Positions 52,546-64,000 of a stretch of 64,000 nucleotides of DNA are shown here, piece after piece. Position numbers and translations under genes: made by a program. Source of the DNA: Chromobotia macracanthus (taxonomy: Eukaryota; Chordata; Actinopteri; Cypriniformes; Botiidae); assembly GCA_036877525.1 (NCBI GenBank), contig JAZGTH010000002.1, positions 3,332,001-3,396,000 on the forward strand. The letters are read 5' to 3'. Positions within the stretch are counted from its first letter, which is position 1. Each line of letters opens with the position of its first letter. A model generated the notes under the pieces. The model was not told the origin of the DNA, searched no databases, and saw only the letters and a list, made by a program, of their open reading frames with translations.

Positions 52546-53589
52546 ACATACATTTAAAACATAAGGCATAAACGACAAAATTAATAAAGGAAGAAACTGA
52601 AAATGAATAAATATATTCTTTGGTCATGAAAAGGATGCTTCTCTTGTTTTTGTAATGACTGCTCCTTCCATTTCAATTAAATTATTTATTCGTTTTGATG
52701 CAATTACAAATATTACACATTCTGTTTGTTTGTTTGTCTGTTTGTTTGTCACAACTTCCCTACTAACAGGGAACATACTCAGAACTTTGGCTAAAGTTCT
52801 TAAAGTTATCAAAATGTTGCGGTAACGTTAATAGAACGTTTTTAACGTTATATATCATATATCAAATATCAAAAACGTTATTCTTAGTTGTTTGTTTTTT
52901 TAACGTTGTTAGTTGTTAGGCTGCTCCTAAGCTGCGCTCTAAACCTAAGATACATCTAAAAGCATTGTTTCCACAAACTCTTAAGGTAATAATATAATTA
53001 TAATAAACTAAAATATAATAAACTAGCCTGTAATAATTAGGGGGCCTTTAGACACCTGAAGCTGAGAGGAGCATTTCCCCTGATTTGTGTAGTCTGAGAG
53101 TAGAGGAGATGGGGATAGGGCTGGCTCTGGGCCTGCTATTGGGAGACCTGAGAAACAACAGACTTTGTGTATTCTGTTGTTTGGTATGTCCTTTTAGTTG
53201 AGATTTTAAAACATTGTGTTTACAATTACATTAATTACATTCCTTAAAATGGCAAAAGCAAAAAATACCTACAGATCATTTTGACAAATTCATTTCCAAA
53301 CAACAGTCTCTATATGCTTTTATTTGAATAGCTGTATCCGCAGAACACGAAATTAAGTGTCCCAGGTAATGTTAATATTCCCCCAGTTAGCAAGCCAATG
53401 GTGACTGTGGCATGGAACCAAAAATCCAAAAGACGTAAGAGGAAAAACCTTGAAAATCCACAGGTTATTACTTAACATTGTGCACAAACCATGTTTCTCA
53501 CATATTTTATAGTTTTTCTGATCTTTTTGGGTATATGCCATAAGGTGGGCATATAACATGGCTAATTACATTTTAAAAGTGTATGTGAT

Positions 53590-53940
53590 GAAATGCAGAA
53601 TTGATGCATCTGATTTGTTAAAATTTGCCTATTTACTAATTTTTATAAACACTTCAATCTTGAGCTTTAAAACCTAATAACCCTGAGATGGCTCATTATT
53701 CCAATTCTGGGCAATGTTTATAATTTGAAAACAGCCTTTTGGCAATGAAGACTTTGGCAGGTTTGTCCTTATTTAGCAAATGCAGTCATCATTTTCCAAA
53801 TTATAAACATTGTCCAGAACAGGAATAATAAGCTATCTCAGAGTTATTAGGTTTAAAGGCTCAAGATTGAGGTGTTTATATAAATCAGTAAATAGGCATT
53901 TTTTTACAAATCAGATGCATACAGTGCATTTAATATGTCT
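53590..53940. mobile_element. Foldback repeat, ~140-bp arms
   Basis: 53590-53728 and 53797-53940 are diverged inverted copies: GATGCATCTGATTTGT, TAGGTTT..A.GCTCAAGATTG and ATTATAAACATTG recur in reverse. The spacer is about 70 bp. No ORF, so a MITE-like foldback. Confidence 0.8.
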
Positions 53941-53942
53941 TG

Positions 53943-54093
53943 ACTCCTGTAGCTCAGTTGGTAGAGCATTAGCAGCGCAGGGATTGTGGGTTTAATTTCC
54001 ATGGAATACATATACTGAAAAACTATATGCACTGAAAACCTTGAATGCATTGTAAGTTGCTTTGGATAAAAGTGTCTGCCAAATGCATCTATG
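53943..54093 (+). mobile_element. tRNA-derived SINE, second copy
   Basis: Same head (TAGCTCAGTTGGTAG) and tail (GTAAGTTGCTTTGGATAAAA) as at 45.9 kb. Directly follows a foldback repeat. Confidence 0.85.
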
Positions 54094-54144
54094 TAAATGT
54101 CATGTAAACATATTCTCTTATACACATACCCACATAGCACTCGT

Positions 54145-54300
54145 TTTCATGTTTTATGGGGACATTCTATAGATGTAATGTTTTTTATACTAAAAAAACT
54201 GTATACCCTAACCGTACCACTAACCCAACCCACACAGAAACCTTTCTGCATTTTTAGATTTTCAAAAAGATTATTATGCATGATTTATAAAAAATATGGC
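54145..54300 (+). repeat. Fish dispersed repeat, second copy
   Basis: Related to 13770-13935: shares ATAGATGTAATGTTTTTTAT, CCTAACCGTACCACTAACC and CACACAGAAACCTTTCTGC. Confidence 0.6.
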
Positions 54301-56228
54301 CCCCTACTGAATTCCAGTACACACACACACACAGAGGAGAGCAGAATGTGCAAATTATCTCTATGATATTTGTCTTCTTGCCATTTCTAGGACAAAATGT
54401 CAAGCATCCACTCTTAAATAAATCAATCCAAAGACACCTCAGTTAACCTCAGTGTATGTATCGTTTATAACACAAACACAAAGCGTTTTAAAAATCACTT
54501 AACTATAAACATTTATAACTGTGTAATGTTTCAATGTTTGAAAGACAGCAGCATTTGGACAATCTTTGTTACACAATTAAAAACAACATTATTTCACCAA
54601 ACATTTATTTTAACACAAAAGAAATGAGAAAAGAGAAACATATTGTGGGTAAACTGTATTTATGTACTTTTGTCCAGAATTGCTCTCTATATTTAAAGAG
54701 CTGAACAAAGCTCAGAAAGAGTCAGATATAAGTTTTATTGGCCCAGGTCAACAGGAACAGTGCCTTAGGGCCATTAACTGCCAGTGGCCATTAGCAAGAG
54801 GCACATTATAATTTATCTTCACAATTGCTACTTTATTTCTTTTTTTGCGACGTAATATTTTTATCGGACATATAATGACTCAAAATATGACGCATGAATT
54901 ACGAGAAGCTAACATTGTAATTTTTCACTTTTCATGTGCTATTCTGAGAGATAACGATGCAGCTATGACATTTTGTACAGTCAAAACTTTTTTTGAGTCT
55001 GTTTTTTGAGATTTTAAGTCACAGTTACAAAGAGCTTCTTTCTTTTTTATCTCCCTGGAAATAACGGTTTGAGGGCACAAGAGGGGCTTTCAAAGAGGCT
55101 GGGGTCTTGTAAAGGATTATGAATGAAGTACAATTAGGTAAGAGATGGCGAGCTGTCACCTATTTACAGTAGTAAGTGAGCCTGAGAAAATTAAAATTGT
55201 GCTGACTAGATTTATTTGTGTGAAATCTTGAGAAATACTACTCTATATTTTGAAATACCATAGCATCCTCCTAAAAATACCATGGTTGTGTTGTAATCTG
55301 CATGCTTTATAGTATAACATTGTGCTTTGCTGGTGATGACAACGTTTTTATACAAACATTGTTTGTTTACAATTTACAGTAACATTTTCTGCAGTTTTCT
55401 TTATCTGAAATAGTTTTAAGGTCAAAAACCACAAAGGACTCTTGCTTGGTTAAGTGGAAAAGCCTGCAGGGATTCACACTTCAGAAAAGGAGCAGAGAAA
55501 CGGTGGACAATGGTAATAAAAATGTTTTTGAGATAAAGAGAGACTTTAACATTATAATTTGGCCCACGTGATAAAAATATATAAATGTGACATGGAATCT
55601 ACAGCACTAACACGTTCTCCCATAATATAAAAGGTCATGTTAATTTTTGAAGTGTCAAAAATGTTTTGTTTAGTCAAAACAGTATCTGGCGTAAAAGACA
55701 CATGCACACATAGAGAAAAGACATGAAATATCCTGTCAAAATCACCTTCCTTTTCTCTTGTGTGAAAACATTGATTAAAACACTGCAGGTTCTATAACAA
55801 TTGCAATCAAACTACTTTGAACAAACACAAAAAAGTTAAATTAAAAAGGAAAGCCTGGCAGCCCATTTCTCAGTGTCCAGGGACAGTGGTAGTGTTTGTC
55901 TCTGAAGAAAATGATTCGTGCATATAAATACTATTTTGGATGAGCATCAGTCACTACTGATGATATCTGTAAAACACACACACTCAAACACATACACACC
56001 ACTCTGAAAAAGTTCTTTGGGCCCAGTGCACCGTGCTGCAGCGTTCAGGATTGGAATGATAAAAGTGGCGTTCAGTCTCTGTAATGAAGAATGTTTTCTC
56101 AGTTTCAGATGCTCCTACGGTGTAGGATATAGTGCATTTACTACTGGTGTTCAGTCTTAAATTACCCTTTCCTAAAGGTTTTGTCAACTGAGAATCTTCT
56201 CTGACAGTATGTTAAGGTTACATTTACA

Positions 56229-56637
56229 AAATAGTTCACCCAGTTCTATCTGTTTATTCTGCCTCATGTTGTTCCAAACCCATATGCCTTTATTTGTTCT
56301 GTGGAACAAAACTGGTAAATTGTTTTAAGAAAATACTCTTCTTCTAAAAGAGCTACAGTGATATTCCATTTTTTTAATTTCAGTCCTTTCAGCTATTGTA
56401 TGACATTGTGAGTTATGATGCCATTTGGATCACTTTAATTATTCTTTTATGATGCTTTTTGGTCATTTTTAAATTTTACAATCCCAGTTCCCTTTCAATT
56501 TTATCAAATGGAATATAAATAAAAATGATGAGTGGCCAGTAAATACCTTCAAAAAAATCACTTTTTGTGTTCCACGGAAGTCATATGGGTGTGGAAAAAC
56601 ATGAGGGTCAATAAATGATGGGTGACCTATCTCTTTA
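56229..56637. mobile_element. Palindromic MITE-like repeat
   Basis: AATAGTTCACCCAG with CTCATGTTGTTCCAAACC at one end mirrors CATGAGGGTCAATAAATGATG at the other, with TGTGTTCCACGGAAGTCAT. This matches a very common fish family ending in 'GGTGAACTATCCCTTTAA'. Lies just 3' of rnf122. Confidence 0.65.
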
Positions 56638-56793
56638 ATATTTGTTTTCAAACACTTGCCCCTATGTTTCACAGTCATATCATACAGTATCAGGAGACAC
56701 TGCCAGGTTGTATATATCTGCAAAAAACTTCAAAAACAGGAGGGCACATGAAGTCCAAAGGCAGTTTTGTCCTTCTTCAGAAGTTTCTCAGTG

Positions 56794-59700
56794 CTACACC
56801 AGCTCATCCAGCAAAGTGCCTATACTCTGATGCTGCTCGGAGGAGCCGGCCAGGGGTTTATTACACATGGGGCAAACACAGCGAACCTCCAGCCACTTTA
56901 CTACACACCTGCAAACACACATTTTGTTTATGTTAATCCACATATCAACATCTATTTCCTTGAACTGAAAACATCAATTTTGCCTGACCATTGCTCAACG
57001 TTTTACATGTGACGACATGGTGCCATATGCAAAGTAGATACTTTCATGTAATAACTTGGCATTAAAGACTGTTCACATATTTCCTACTAAAACAGGAAGT
57101 TTGTGGTGGTTTTTTGAACAGCTAATTGTCTTTAATTTGCATCACATCCAGAGATGTTTTTGTGGTGCCATTAACCAATCAGCTGTAAGCATGTCAGAAT
57201 GATAATTTCCTGCACAGTGATTAGTCACATGGCATTTACAAAAAAACCCTGAAAATCTGAATGTGGCACCACCTGCCCATGCTCTAACATGAATGATTTC
57301 AAGTAACATAATTCAAAGGAGGAATGAGAACGCTACCAGATAGCTTTCTCACACATATTGTGGACACAAAGAATGATGACACAAAACTAATAAATTGTAA
57401 TTAAGTGTTAGCATAAACAAAAACACACCTACAAATGATTTGCTACTTGCCACTGCATCTTGCAGACAGATGGTATTTATAATTTGGGGGGAGGCGATGT
57501 ACTTATTCTAGTCTGATGCATTTTATTCATATACACAGACATTGTATGGGGTATTCATGGGGTCTTACTGTACAAAACAAATGAATGTAACATTCTTCCA
57601 TATGCGCATACATGTGAATAACATGTTCACTTGGAAGCGTTGTCTTTTTTCCACCAGCATTAACACAAGTAAAAACTTTGAAAATTGTTTTGAAAAGCAA
57701 TTTGGATAGAAATTATAAATTCATTATACGCTCAGAATTTTCAGCAATTTTGTGGTAATATTCAGGGGTAATATCAAAGTTATCTTGTTATATTGTGTTG
57801 TTTCTATTCCTGCTTCTTTTAACTCTGTACCTTTTGCTTTGCAATAATGCCAAATAACAGGTTAATCTGATTCTGTTTGAGTCTCATTCGTAGGCAAAAG
57901 AATACCTCATAAAATTGCACACCTACTGTATCAGTTACAGATGAATATCATAGAAGTTATACAAATCTGCACATCATCTGGTATATCTAAATGGACATTA
58001 GTACCAAAGGCTCTAAATACAAAAAACGTAAATCTGATCCAGGATCCAACTGTCTACATTTATATTCCTGCTAACAATGGCAGGTTTCAGACCAGCACTC
58101 CTGCTCTGAGATGCTTTATGAACACCAGCTGTTACAGCTTATTACTCACCTTCTGTGAAAGGCATGTTGGCATGGCAACACTCCCAGCTCATCTTTCACC
58201 TTAAAGTCCTCCAAACACACAGCACATGTCTGCTGCAGAGAGGACGTCACACACAGATCAACAAGAAGATAAGTGAAAACGTGTCAACATACGCCATCAA
58301 AAAGATGATCAACATCAACATTTAAAAACCAACTGCTATAATACAGATAATTTAGAGACAAGAATAAAGTTTTAAAAAAATAAAGCAAAATGTTTTTTTA
58401 AAGACCTATTATCATTTATAACATTGTGACATTTACTTTACATAGTCAAAACTTAAAAAATAAAAAGTATGTCATTTATTGAAAATATTTACTAAAGATA
58501 AAGCTATTAGAGGAGGTATACTTGCTTGTGAGCATTTGTTTTTGCCTTGCAATTAATGGCTTTTTGCTGTAAACTACTGCAGTTTATATGTACTGTGATT
58601 GCAGCAATATCTATACTCTATATGTTATATGACATCACTGCTTTTCTGTAGGGTTTGAAGTATGTTTCAAATATCACATTTCTGTTGATAATTTGCTATG
58701 ATGTGAATATTTTCTGATGACTGTACACCAGGTAGATTTCATTAAATGTATGCATTAAATGTATTAGAAAATCTGACTAAAACAGCTATAGCCATCTCTT
58801 CCTTACCCCATGAAGATTCAGCTTCTTTGGGTCTCCTTTTAAGATTACCTGCAATTAACAAATATGTGGGCAATTACTGTGAGTTAATATTGCAAACATG
58901 AGATAAAAGAATTAAACTGCTCTTCTATGTACCGTAAACAGTCAACAGTCAATAACTTATTCAGATTACTACAGTTAATTCTCAGGGTATGTTCTGAGCT
59001 ATAATAACAAACTAGATTGCTCATAACAGTGATCTAATGTACACACTGTACATTAGACCACACTGTGATCTAATGTAAACACTGCCCATTTGTTCACCTT
59101 TTTTATTTTGTAAGTCTTCCTGTACTGCCTTACAACGCAAACGTTCTACACATGTAATTGGATATTTATTCAGAGTGTGAGTTATGTTCATCTTAATCAC
59201 AGTAGTGAACATAAGATCACGTATCAGAAAGGCACCTCAGCATATGTATTGCAAATGTCATGTCAATGTCATGGCAAATAAATGTGTTAATTCTGAATAC
59301 AGATCTATGCATTTATTCATTTAAAGAGTGCAGTGTAGAGATATTTTAGATATAGTTTGAAGTTATGATTTTGTAGTTCTGTTCATGGTCTTTGTAGTCA
59401 TTTATGTTACCCTGTCCTAATTGTCTCCAGGGGTTCCTTGTTCCCCTTGATTGTCTTATGTATTTAAAGCGTATTTTTGTGTATGTTTCTGTTGTATTTT
59501 ACCAAGCTTTGTTCATTTCATACGCTGTTTGGTTTGTCAAGTCCAGTGTACTTTGTCAAGTGATGATTTATGTTTTGATGCTGTTTCTTGTGTATAGGTT
59601 CTGCATATGGGTTCACTCTACTTACCAACAGTTTGTCTGTGACTGTAACTATATATGTACCTATATGTAATCTATATATGTCCATATGTTCATATGTGGC

Positions 59701-61088
59701 CACCTGTCCATATGTGGTTCCCTGGTTTTATTTACATATAAAAGTCTTACAGTACAGTAGCAAAAATAGCCTGTTATAGTGTTTGAGAGAAGGGTGGAAA
59801 ATGGTCATGAAACATTTAATTATAACTGCAAAATCCATTTTAAGTTAACTCCATAAATTCATAATCATGCTTGTTGTTTCTTACCTCTCTATATCCAAAG
59901 CGTTCACTTTGAGCTTGGTGTCTCAATTTACTATTAAGAACAAAGGCAAGATAAAACAAAGTTATTAAAAGGGAAAAATGACTACAAAGTTGTCAATAAA
60001 ATAAAAGCTGCACCCATAGCATGGACTTAATGATGTGATTATGTGTACATAGAAATGTTCACATGCTGGTTTAATATGGTTTATACTGAACAGTACTGGT
60101 TTGGTGCTGGTCAAGCTGTTGTACCAGCAATGCATAAAGCTTAAAGCTTGTCAAGGCACAACACATGTTGGTGACCAGTAATGCTAGCCTTGTCAGCAAG
60201 AGTGGCATTCAGAATAAATGAAAGTATGACAGTAATTATGGCTGAATCTGTAACCTGGGCACAACAGAATGAATCACAATCATACATGCAGGCATGAGTC
60301 AGTTTCTGAAACAGGATTTTAAAAAACTGGGTTCAATATAACTCGTGATTCATGATTTGAAGACAGAACCAGGCATCGTGTTTTGCTCATGACAAAGCTT
60401 TGAAAGTATCTAGAATGCTAATTCACATACCACCCTTGAAGGGCTATAATTTGAATCTGACAAGATTTACCTGTTGTCCAATAGACAACTGCAGAAAGAG
60501 GAACTCTAAAATAACTATAAATCCTATAATTTAAATTAATTTACAGGACTTGCTTATTGGCATTTAACATTTTACATACCGTATTTTGTAATTTTTGTTA
60601 CGTCAAAAGGCAAACAACACCGTTAATAGTGTATAGTCATAAAGTGATCCACTACCTATAGAACAGAATGGAATAGAATTACAATGGTTCTATTAATAAC
60701 AACCCAATATCATGGTGACCTAAATTGCATTCAAGCTGCTGACGTCTGTTTGTGTGCTAAGAATATAGCAATTTCCTGTTGCCTTTCACCATTGTCCTGA
60801 CAAAATTATTTGCCATCTGTCCATCAAACTATTGTCCTACAGCTAATCAATGATCTCATAAGACACATATGCTTGTATACACTGTTATGATGTTTATGAA
60901 TGTGTGTGTGTGTAAATGTCACCAGATTTACCTTATAAAATAGCAGCAGAATATGAGGCTGAGTACAAAGACAAAGATCCCCGTGCCAAAGATAACCATA
61001 TAGATATTGAGAGGTAGGTCCTGGAATGTGACAGATGGCATAGTGCAGGTCTTATTGGAGTAGATAAGTCCCAAACCACAGAAGCACC
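56794..61088 (-). CDS. rnf122: RING finger protein 122, E3 ubiquitin ligase (first coding exon not found)
   Basis: Small membrane-anchored RING-H2 ubiquitin ligase. Exons: 61088-60932, 59930-59885, 58848-58807, 58232-58152 and 56908-56794 (stop TAG), all with canonical sites and matching phases. The first listed exon encodes GCFCGLGL, then FQDLPLNIYMVIFGTGIFVF and LSLIFCCYFI, a single transmembrane segment. Next come KLRHQAQSERFGYREVILK and the RING: CAVCLEDF, LPCQHAFHRRC and VCPMCNKP, giving the C3H2C3 zinc ligands. The tail ends GTLLDELV. The GCFCGLGL and SFQDLPLN-type motifs separate RNF122 from RNF24. The short start exon (about nine residues in mammals) must lie above 61.1 kb, in or beyond the window. 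No disruption is seen. Confidence 0.92.
59370..59620 (+). repeat. Possible degraded LTR fragment within rnf122
   Basis: The phrases CCTAATTGTCTCCAGGGGTTCC and TATGTATTTAAAGCG recall fish LTR promoters. Lies between two rnf122 exons. Weakly supported. Confidence 0.3.
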
Positions 61089-64000
61089 CTACATACGAAG
61101 TGATCCAAAACACACAGTAAAATACCAATATACTTAATACACTAAACTTACAGCCTCTGTCACTATTCACTTTTCTTGTATGGAAAAATGTATTTGTATT
61201 TGTAAATGTATTTAAAAAAATGTTGAGGAAGAAATTTAAAATTAAAATTAATTGCTTCCTTGAGTCAATCTGCTGTTATAAGTTCATTGCAAGTTTCATG
61301 CTGTTTCTTCTGATAAAGTAAACGGAAACTCTAAAGATTGAGTAAAAATTAAAGAAATTATTGATAAATGAGTGAAAATAAAAATATTTTAAAACAATAA
61401 TTGGACCTGATGATGGATCCAAAAATATCCAACTCCTCATTTATAAAGAGGTCCCTCATATCACACTACACTTAAAGGGCAAATCAAGCTAATTGAGCCT
61501 AATTTCCCACGGTAACTCTTGAATAATCAGATTTAGCACAGCTGGTGGAAAGGAAATTCCTGCAACTTCTCGTGCACAGCCACACTATGACACAATGTAG
61601 CCTGGTTGTGCAGTCCAAGTGCACAGTGTAATCCTGCATTCTTTAGTAACACATCTGTGATCAGAAATTGGATGAGTGCCCAGTGTAACTTCCCTACTTG
61701 CAGTGTTCATATTGTGCAAGAGCAGAAATGCCTAAACATTTCAATGTTATGCACTCAGGCACATGCTTGTAAACAAACAGCTGAAAAACAGATCCAATTA
61801 AACAACATTATCACAGGTATTAAATGCAAGACATTTTACATATTATTAACCACTGTACTGGTCATTTTCGGAATATCAATGGTATTTGTGCCACATTTGT
61901 GTCTCTGTGACTTAAAACAGACCTAAATTTGAGGTCCAGTTCACTAGATATTGCATTGGGTCTCACTAGACCCTCCTTGCTTAGAGAAATGATATTGTCC
62001 ATTAATCAAACATTAATCAACTGCTGGGAGTTCATACAAACTCAACCATAGACATTTTAAATATTTAAATAAATTCCTTTAAGGTTCCTTTAATGGTCAG
62101 TACCTTTTCTGGAACAAATGGGATTGTTTTCTAACAATGCAATTCATTATAAATGATCTTCCTCCAAAGTACACAAAGCTTAAATGACAAGCTGGGTACA
62201 CAGTATTCTTGTTTCTGTTTTAAAAATGAAACAAATAAACACAAAGTCTTTTTTTTCTGCAATCTCTATCAGCATTTCACAAGTTACTTGTACCAACAGA
62301 AATTGTCACTTAACATCATTTCCACTTTTCCTTTGAGTCAGACTTCCTAGAGGGGAAATCAATACAAAGCACTGTAGTCGGTGGCTCTCAGCTTCATCCC
62401 TAAATTCTATGTTGACAAGCCAACTAATAAAGCCATCTAAATATGTTGAAATGAATACATTCATATTGATAGCTGTTTGAAGATCACAGGTATGGTGAAG
62501 CCATACATAAAATAAGCCAAAACATTATGATCACCTGCCTAATACGCTGTATGTCCTCCACATGCTTCCAAATCAATGCCAACCTACAGAGGCATGGATT
62601 CTACAAGACCTCTGAAGATGTCCTGTGGTATTTGACACCAACATGTTAGTAGCAGATTCTGAAGGTTGAAAGGTGGATTGAACTTGTTAATCTAGCACAC
62701 ATCCACAGGTGCTCAATTAGATTTCCCCGTTTTAGAGATACTCTTTTACTGACACAGTCACCTTATCATAACAATCTGGCCCTTGTCAAAGTCGCTCAGA
62801 TCTTTATTGCTGCCCATTTCTCCTGCATGTTATTCATTGATTACGACAATGAAATGTTTGTTCACCATCTGATCCACTCATATCTTAATATGTGTCCTTT
62901 TTTGGAGATGATCAATGATATTTGCTTGACCTGTAACTGGTCATAATGTTTTGGCTCAGTGTATAAATGTACAAAGTAGGTTACTATAGTTTCTTGCCAA
63001 TTTTAAGGGAAAAAAAGTATTTTATTAATCAAAGAAATATTAAATTATCATTTACACATTATTTACATTGTTCCAAAGGTGCATGACGTTCCTTCTTCAG
63101 AACACAAACAGAGATCATTTAATGATTAGTAGTACTTATTTAGTAATAAGTAGGCTACTGCAATCAGTTCAGTGAAAGACAACCTGATATCTAAACAATT
63201 TCACAATAAAGTCATGACAGCTGCCATTAAACAAAAAAGCATCTGAGTATGTGGAAAATATTTCATAATCCGCACATATATTCCTGCAGACACTCTTGAA
63301 TGATGTTTCTAATGACACAATAGTGATAAGCAGGTTTGATTCAACCCTATATGGGAATTAATGCTTTAAGTTAGCAAGCCAGATCTTTAGGCACACTGTC
63401 TGTGACACATTTAGCAATAAAGCTCTTTGCAAACTCGCTGACCTATATTGCAAGGTGCACCGGTGCGTTTCTAAAATGATGATGTGTCATGTGATGATGA
63501 AGCTGGCCACTTCCTGAACTCTATAAAGCTTTGGTAACATAGCCAATTCTTTTAGGAATGATCTTTTGTCTGTGGAAGCTTTGTAGTATCAACTGAAAAA
63601 AGTCAGTGGGCTACAGCATTAATATTATTTTTTTTATGTAAAAAATGTGACAGACATGTCACCAACCCCTGACAGAAAAACAAAGATGCAAACATTAAAC
63701 ACTGGAACAACTGTAATAACACAGTAACTTTAGTTAAGAAACATTTATTGGTGTAACCTATTGTAGATACTCTGATTATAAATAGTATTCTTTAGTTAAA
63801 TAAACTCAATTTAATTAACATGCAACTAAATAAAGCACAACTACAGGTTAACTGACATAACAGTGTGCATTTTGACTGCTGACTTCACTGTTTATTGGAT
63901 TTCCAGATATTTATGATGATTTCAATGTCAAATGTCAAATTTCAAATGTCAAGGGTACCTAGATGACACAAAGATAGCTTCTTACTTCCTAAAGATTTCA
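61089..64000. other. Upstream region of rnf122; no exon found
   Basis: Should contain intron 1 and perhaps the first coding exon and promoter of rnf122, but I could not find a short exon encoding the expected start. One DNA transposon at 62.5 kb; the rest is unremarkable AT-rich DNA. Confidence 0.4.
62514..62964. mobile_element. Non-autonomous DNA transposon, 451 bp
   Basis: Inverted ends AGCCAAAACATTATGATCAC and GGTCATAATGTTTTGGCT. The body (CCTGCCTAATACGCTGT, GGCATGGATTCTACAAGACC) matches a family common in fish. No ORF. Confidence 0.75.

Larger units (their letters stand above)
50014..56793. other. Intergenic DNA, repeat-rich
   Basis: Contains an LTR, a perfect hairpin, a foldback, a SINE and two dispersed repeats. 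One plus-strand patch at about 50410-50515 reads as Ser/Pro-rich protein (QASPKTVSPPPSPQDTIF) after a CAG, but has no partner exon. Otherwise nothing coding. Confidence 0.45.

Overview
This is vertebrate nuclear DNA, almost certainly from a teleost fish and probably a cypriniform. It is AT-rich, with small exons in long introns, many microsatellites, and repeat families typical of fish: tRNA-derived SINEs with a 'GCTTTGGATAAAAG' tail, hAT and other DNA transposons, a DIRS-like gag fragment and gypsy-type LTRs. There are no operons, CRISPR arrays or bacterial features. Gene models were built by hand from splice sites and reading phase. Gene names rest on remembered protein families, not on a search.

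Layout. (1) 3.8-7.4 kb, minus strand: the 3' end of a multi-exon gene I do not recognise; five exons splice in phase, but one carries a 1-nt frameshift. Further candidate minus-strand exons lie at 19.2-19.5 kb. (2) 21.0-25.9 kb: a nested mobile-element cluster. A broken ZBED-type hAT transposon is split by a 3.2 kb element with about 0.57 kb inverted-repeat arms and a 5-bp target duplication, and a DIRS-like gag fragment follows it. (3) 27.2-33.0 kb, minus: cep78, an essentially complete centrosomal gene of 15 coding exons plus a 5' non-coding exon. (4) 35.0-41.6 kb, plus: gna14 (Gq-class G protein alpha subunit), seven exons, head-to-head with cep78. Its last exon is interrupted by an A-rich tract that shifts the frame. 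(5) 46.3-50.0 kb, minus: four leftover exons of vps13a, two from the N-terminal half and two from near the C terminus, with the bulk of the gene missing and a frameshift. (6) 56.8-61.1 kb, minus: rnf122, a RING-H2 ubiquitin ligase gene, intact apart from its first coding exon, which I could not find. The rest is intergenic or intronic DNA with repeats.

The order cep78 - gna14 - vps13a, with gna14 and vps13a tail to tail, matches the order at human 9q21 (there GNAQ also lies between CEP78 and GNA14; no gnaq is seen here). cep78 and rnf122 look functional, gna14 is damaged in one exon, and vps13a is a relic. This suggests a duplicated chromosome segment losing genes, as after a fish genome duplication. 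Homopolymer errors in the assembly are the main alternative for the small frameshifts, but cannot explain the missing vps13a exons. I saw no convincing new biological system. The most unusual items are the long-inverted-repeat element, the interrupted gna14 exon and the vps13a relic.
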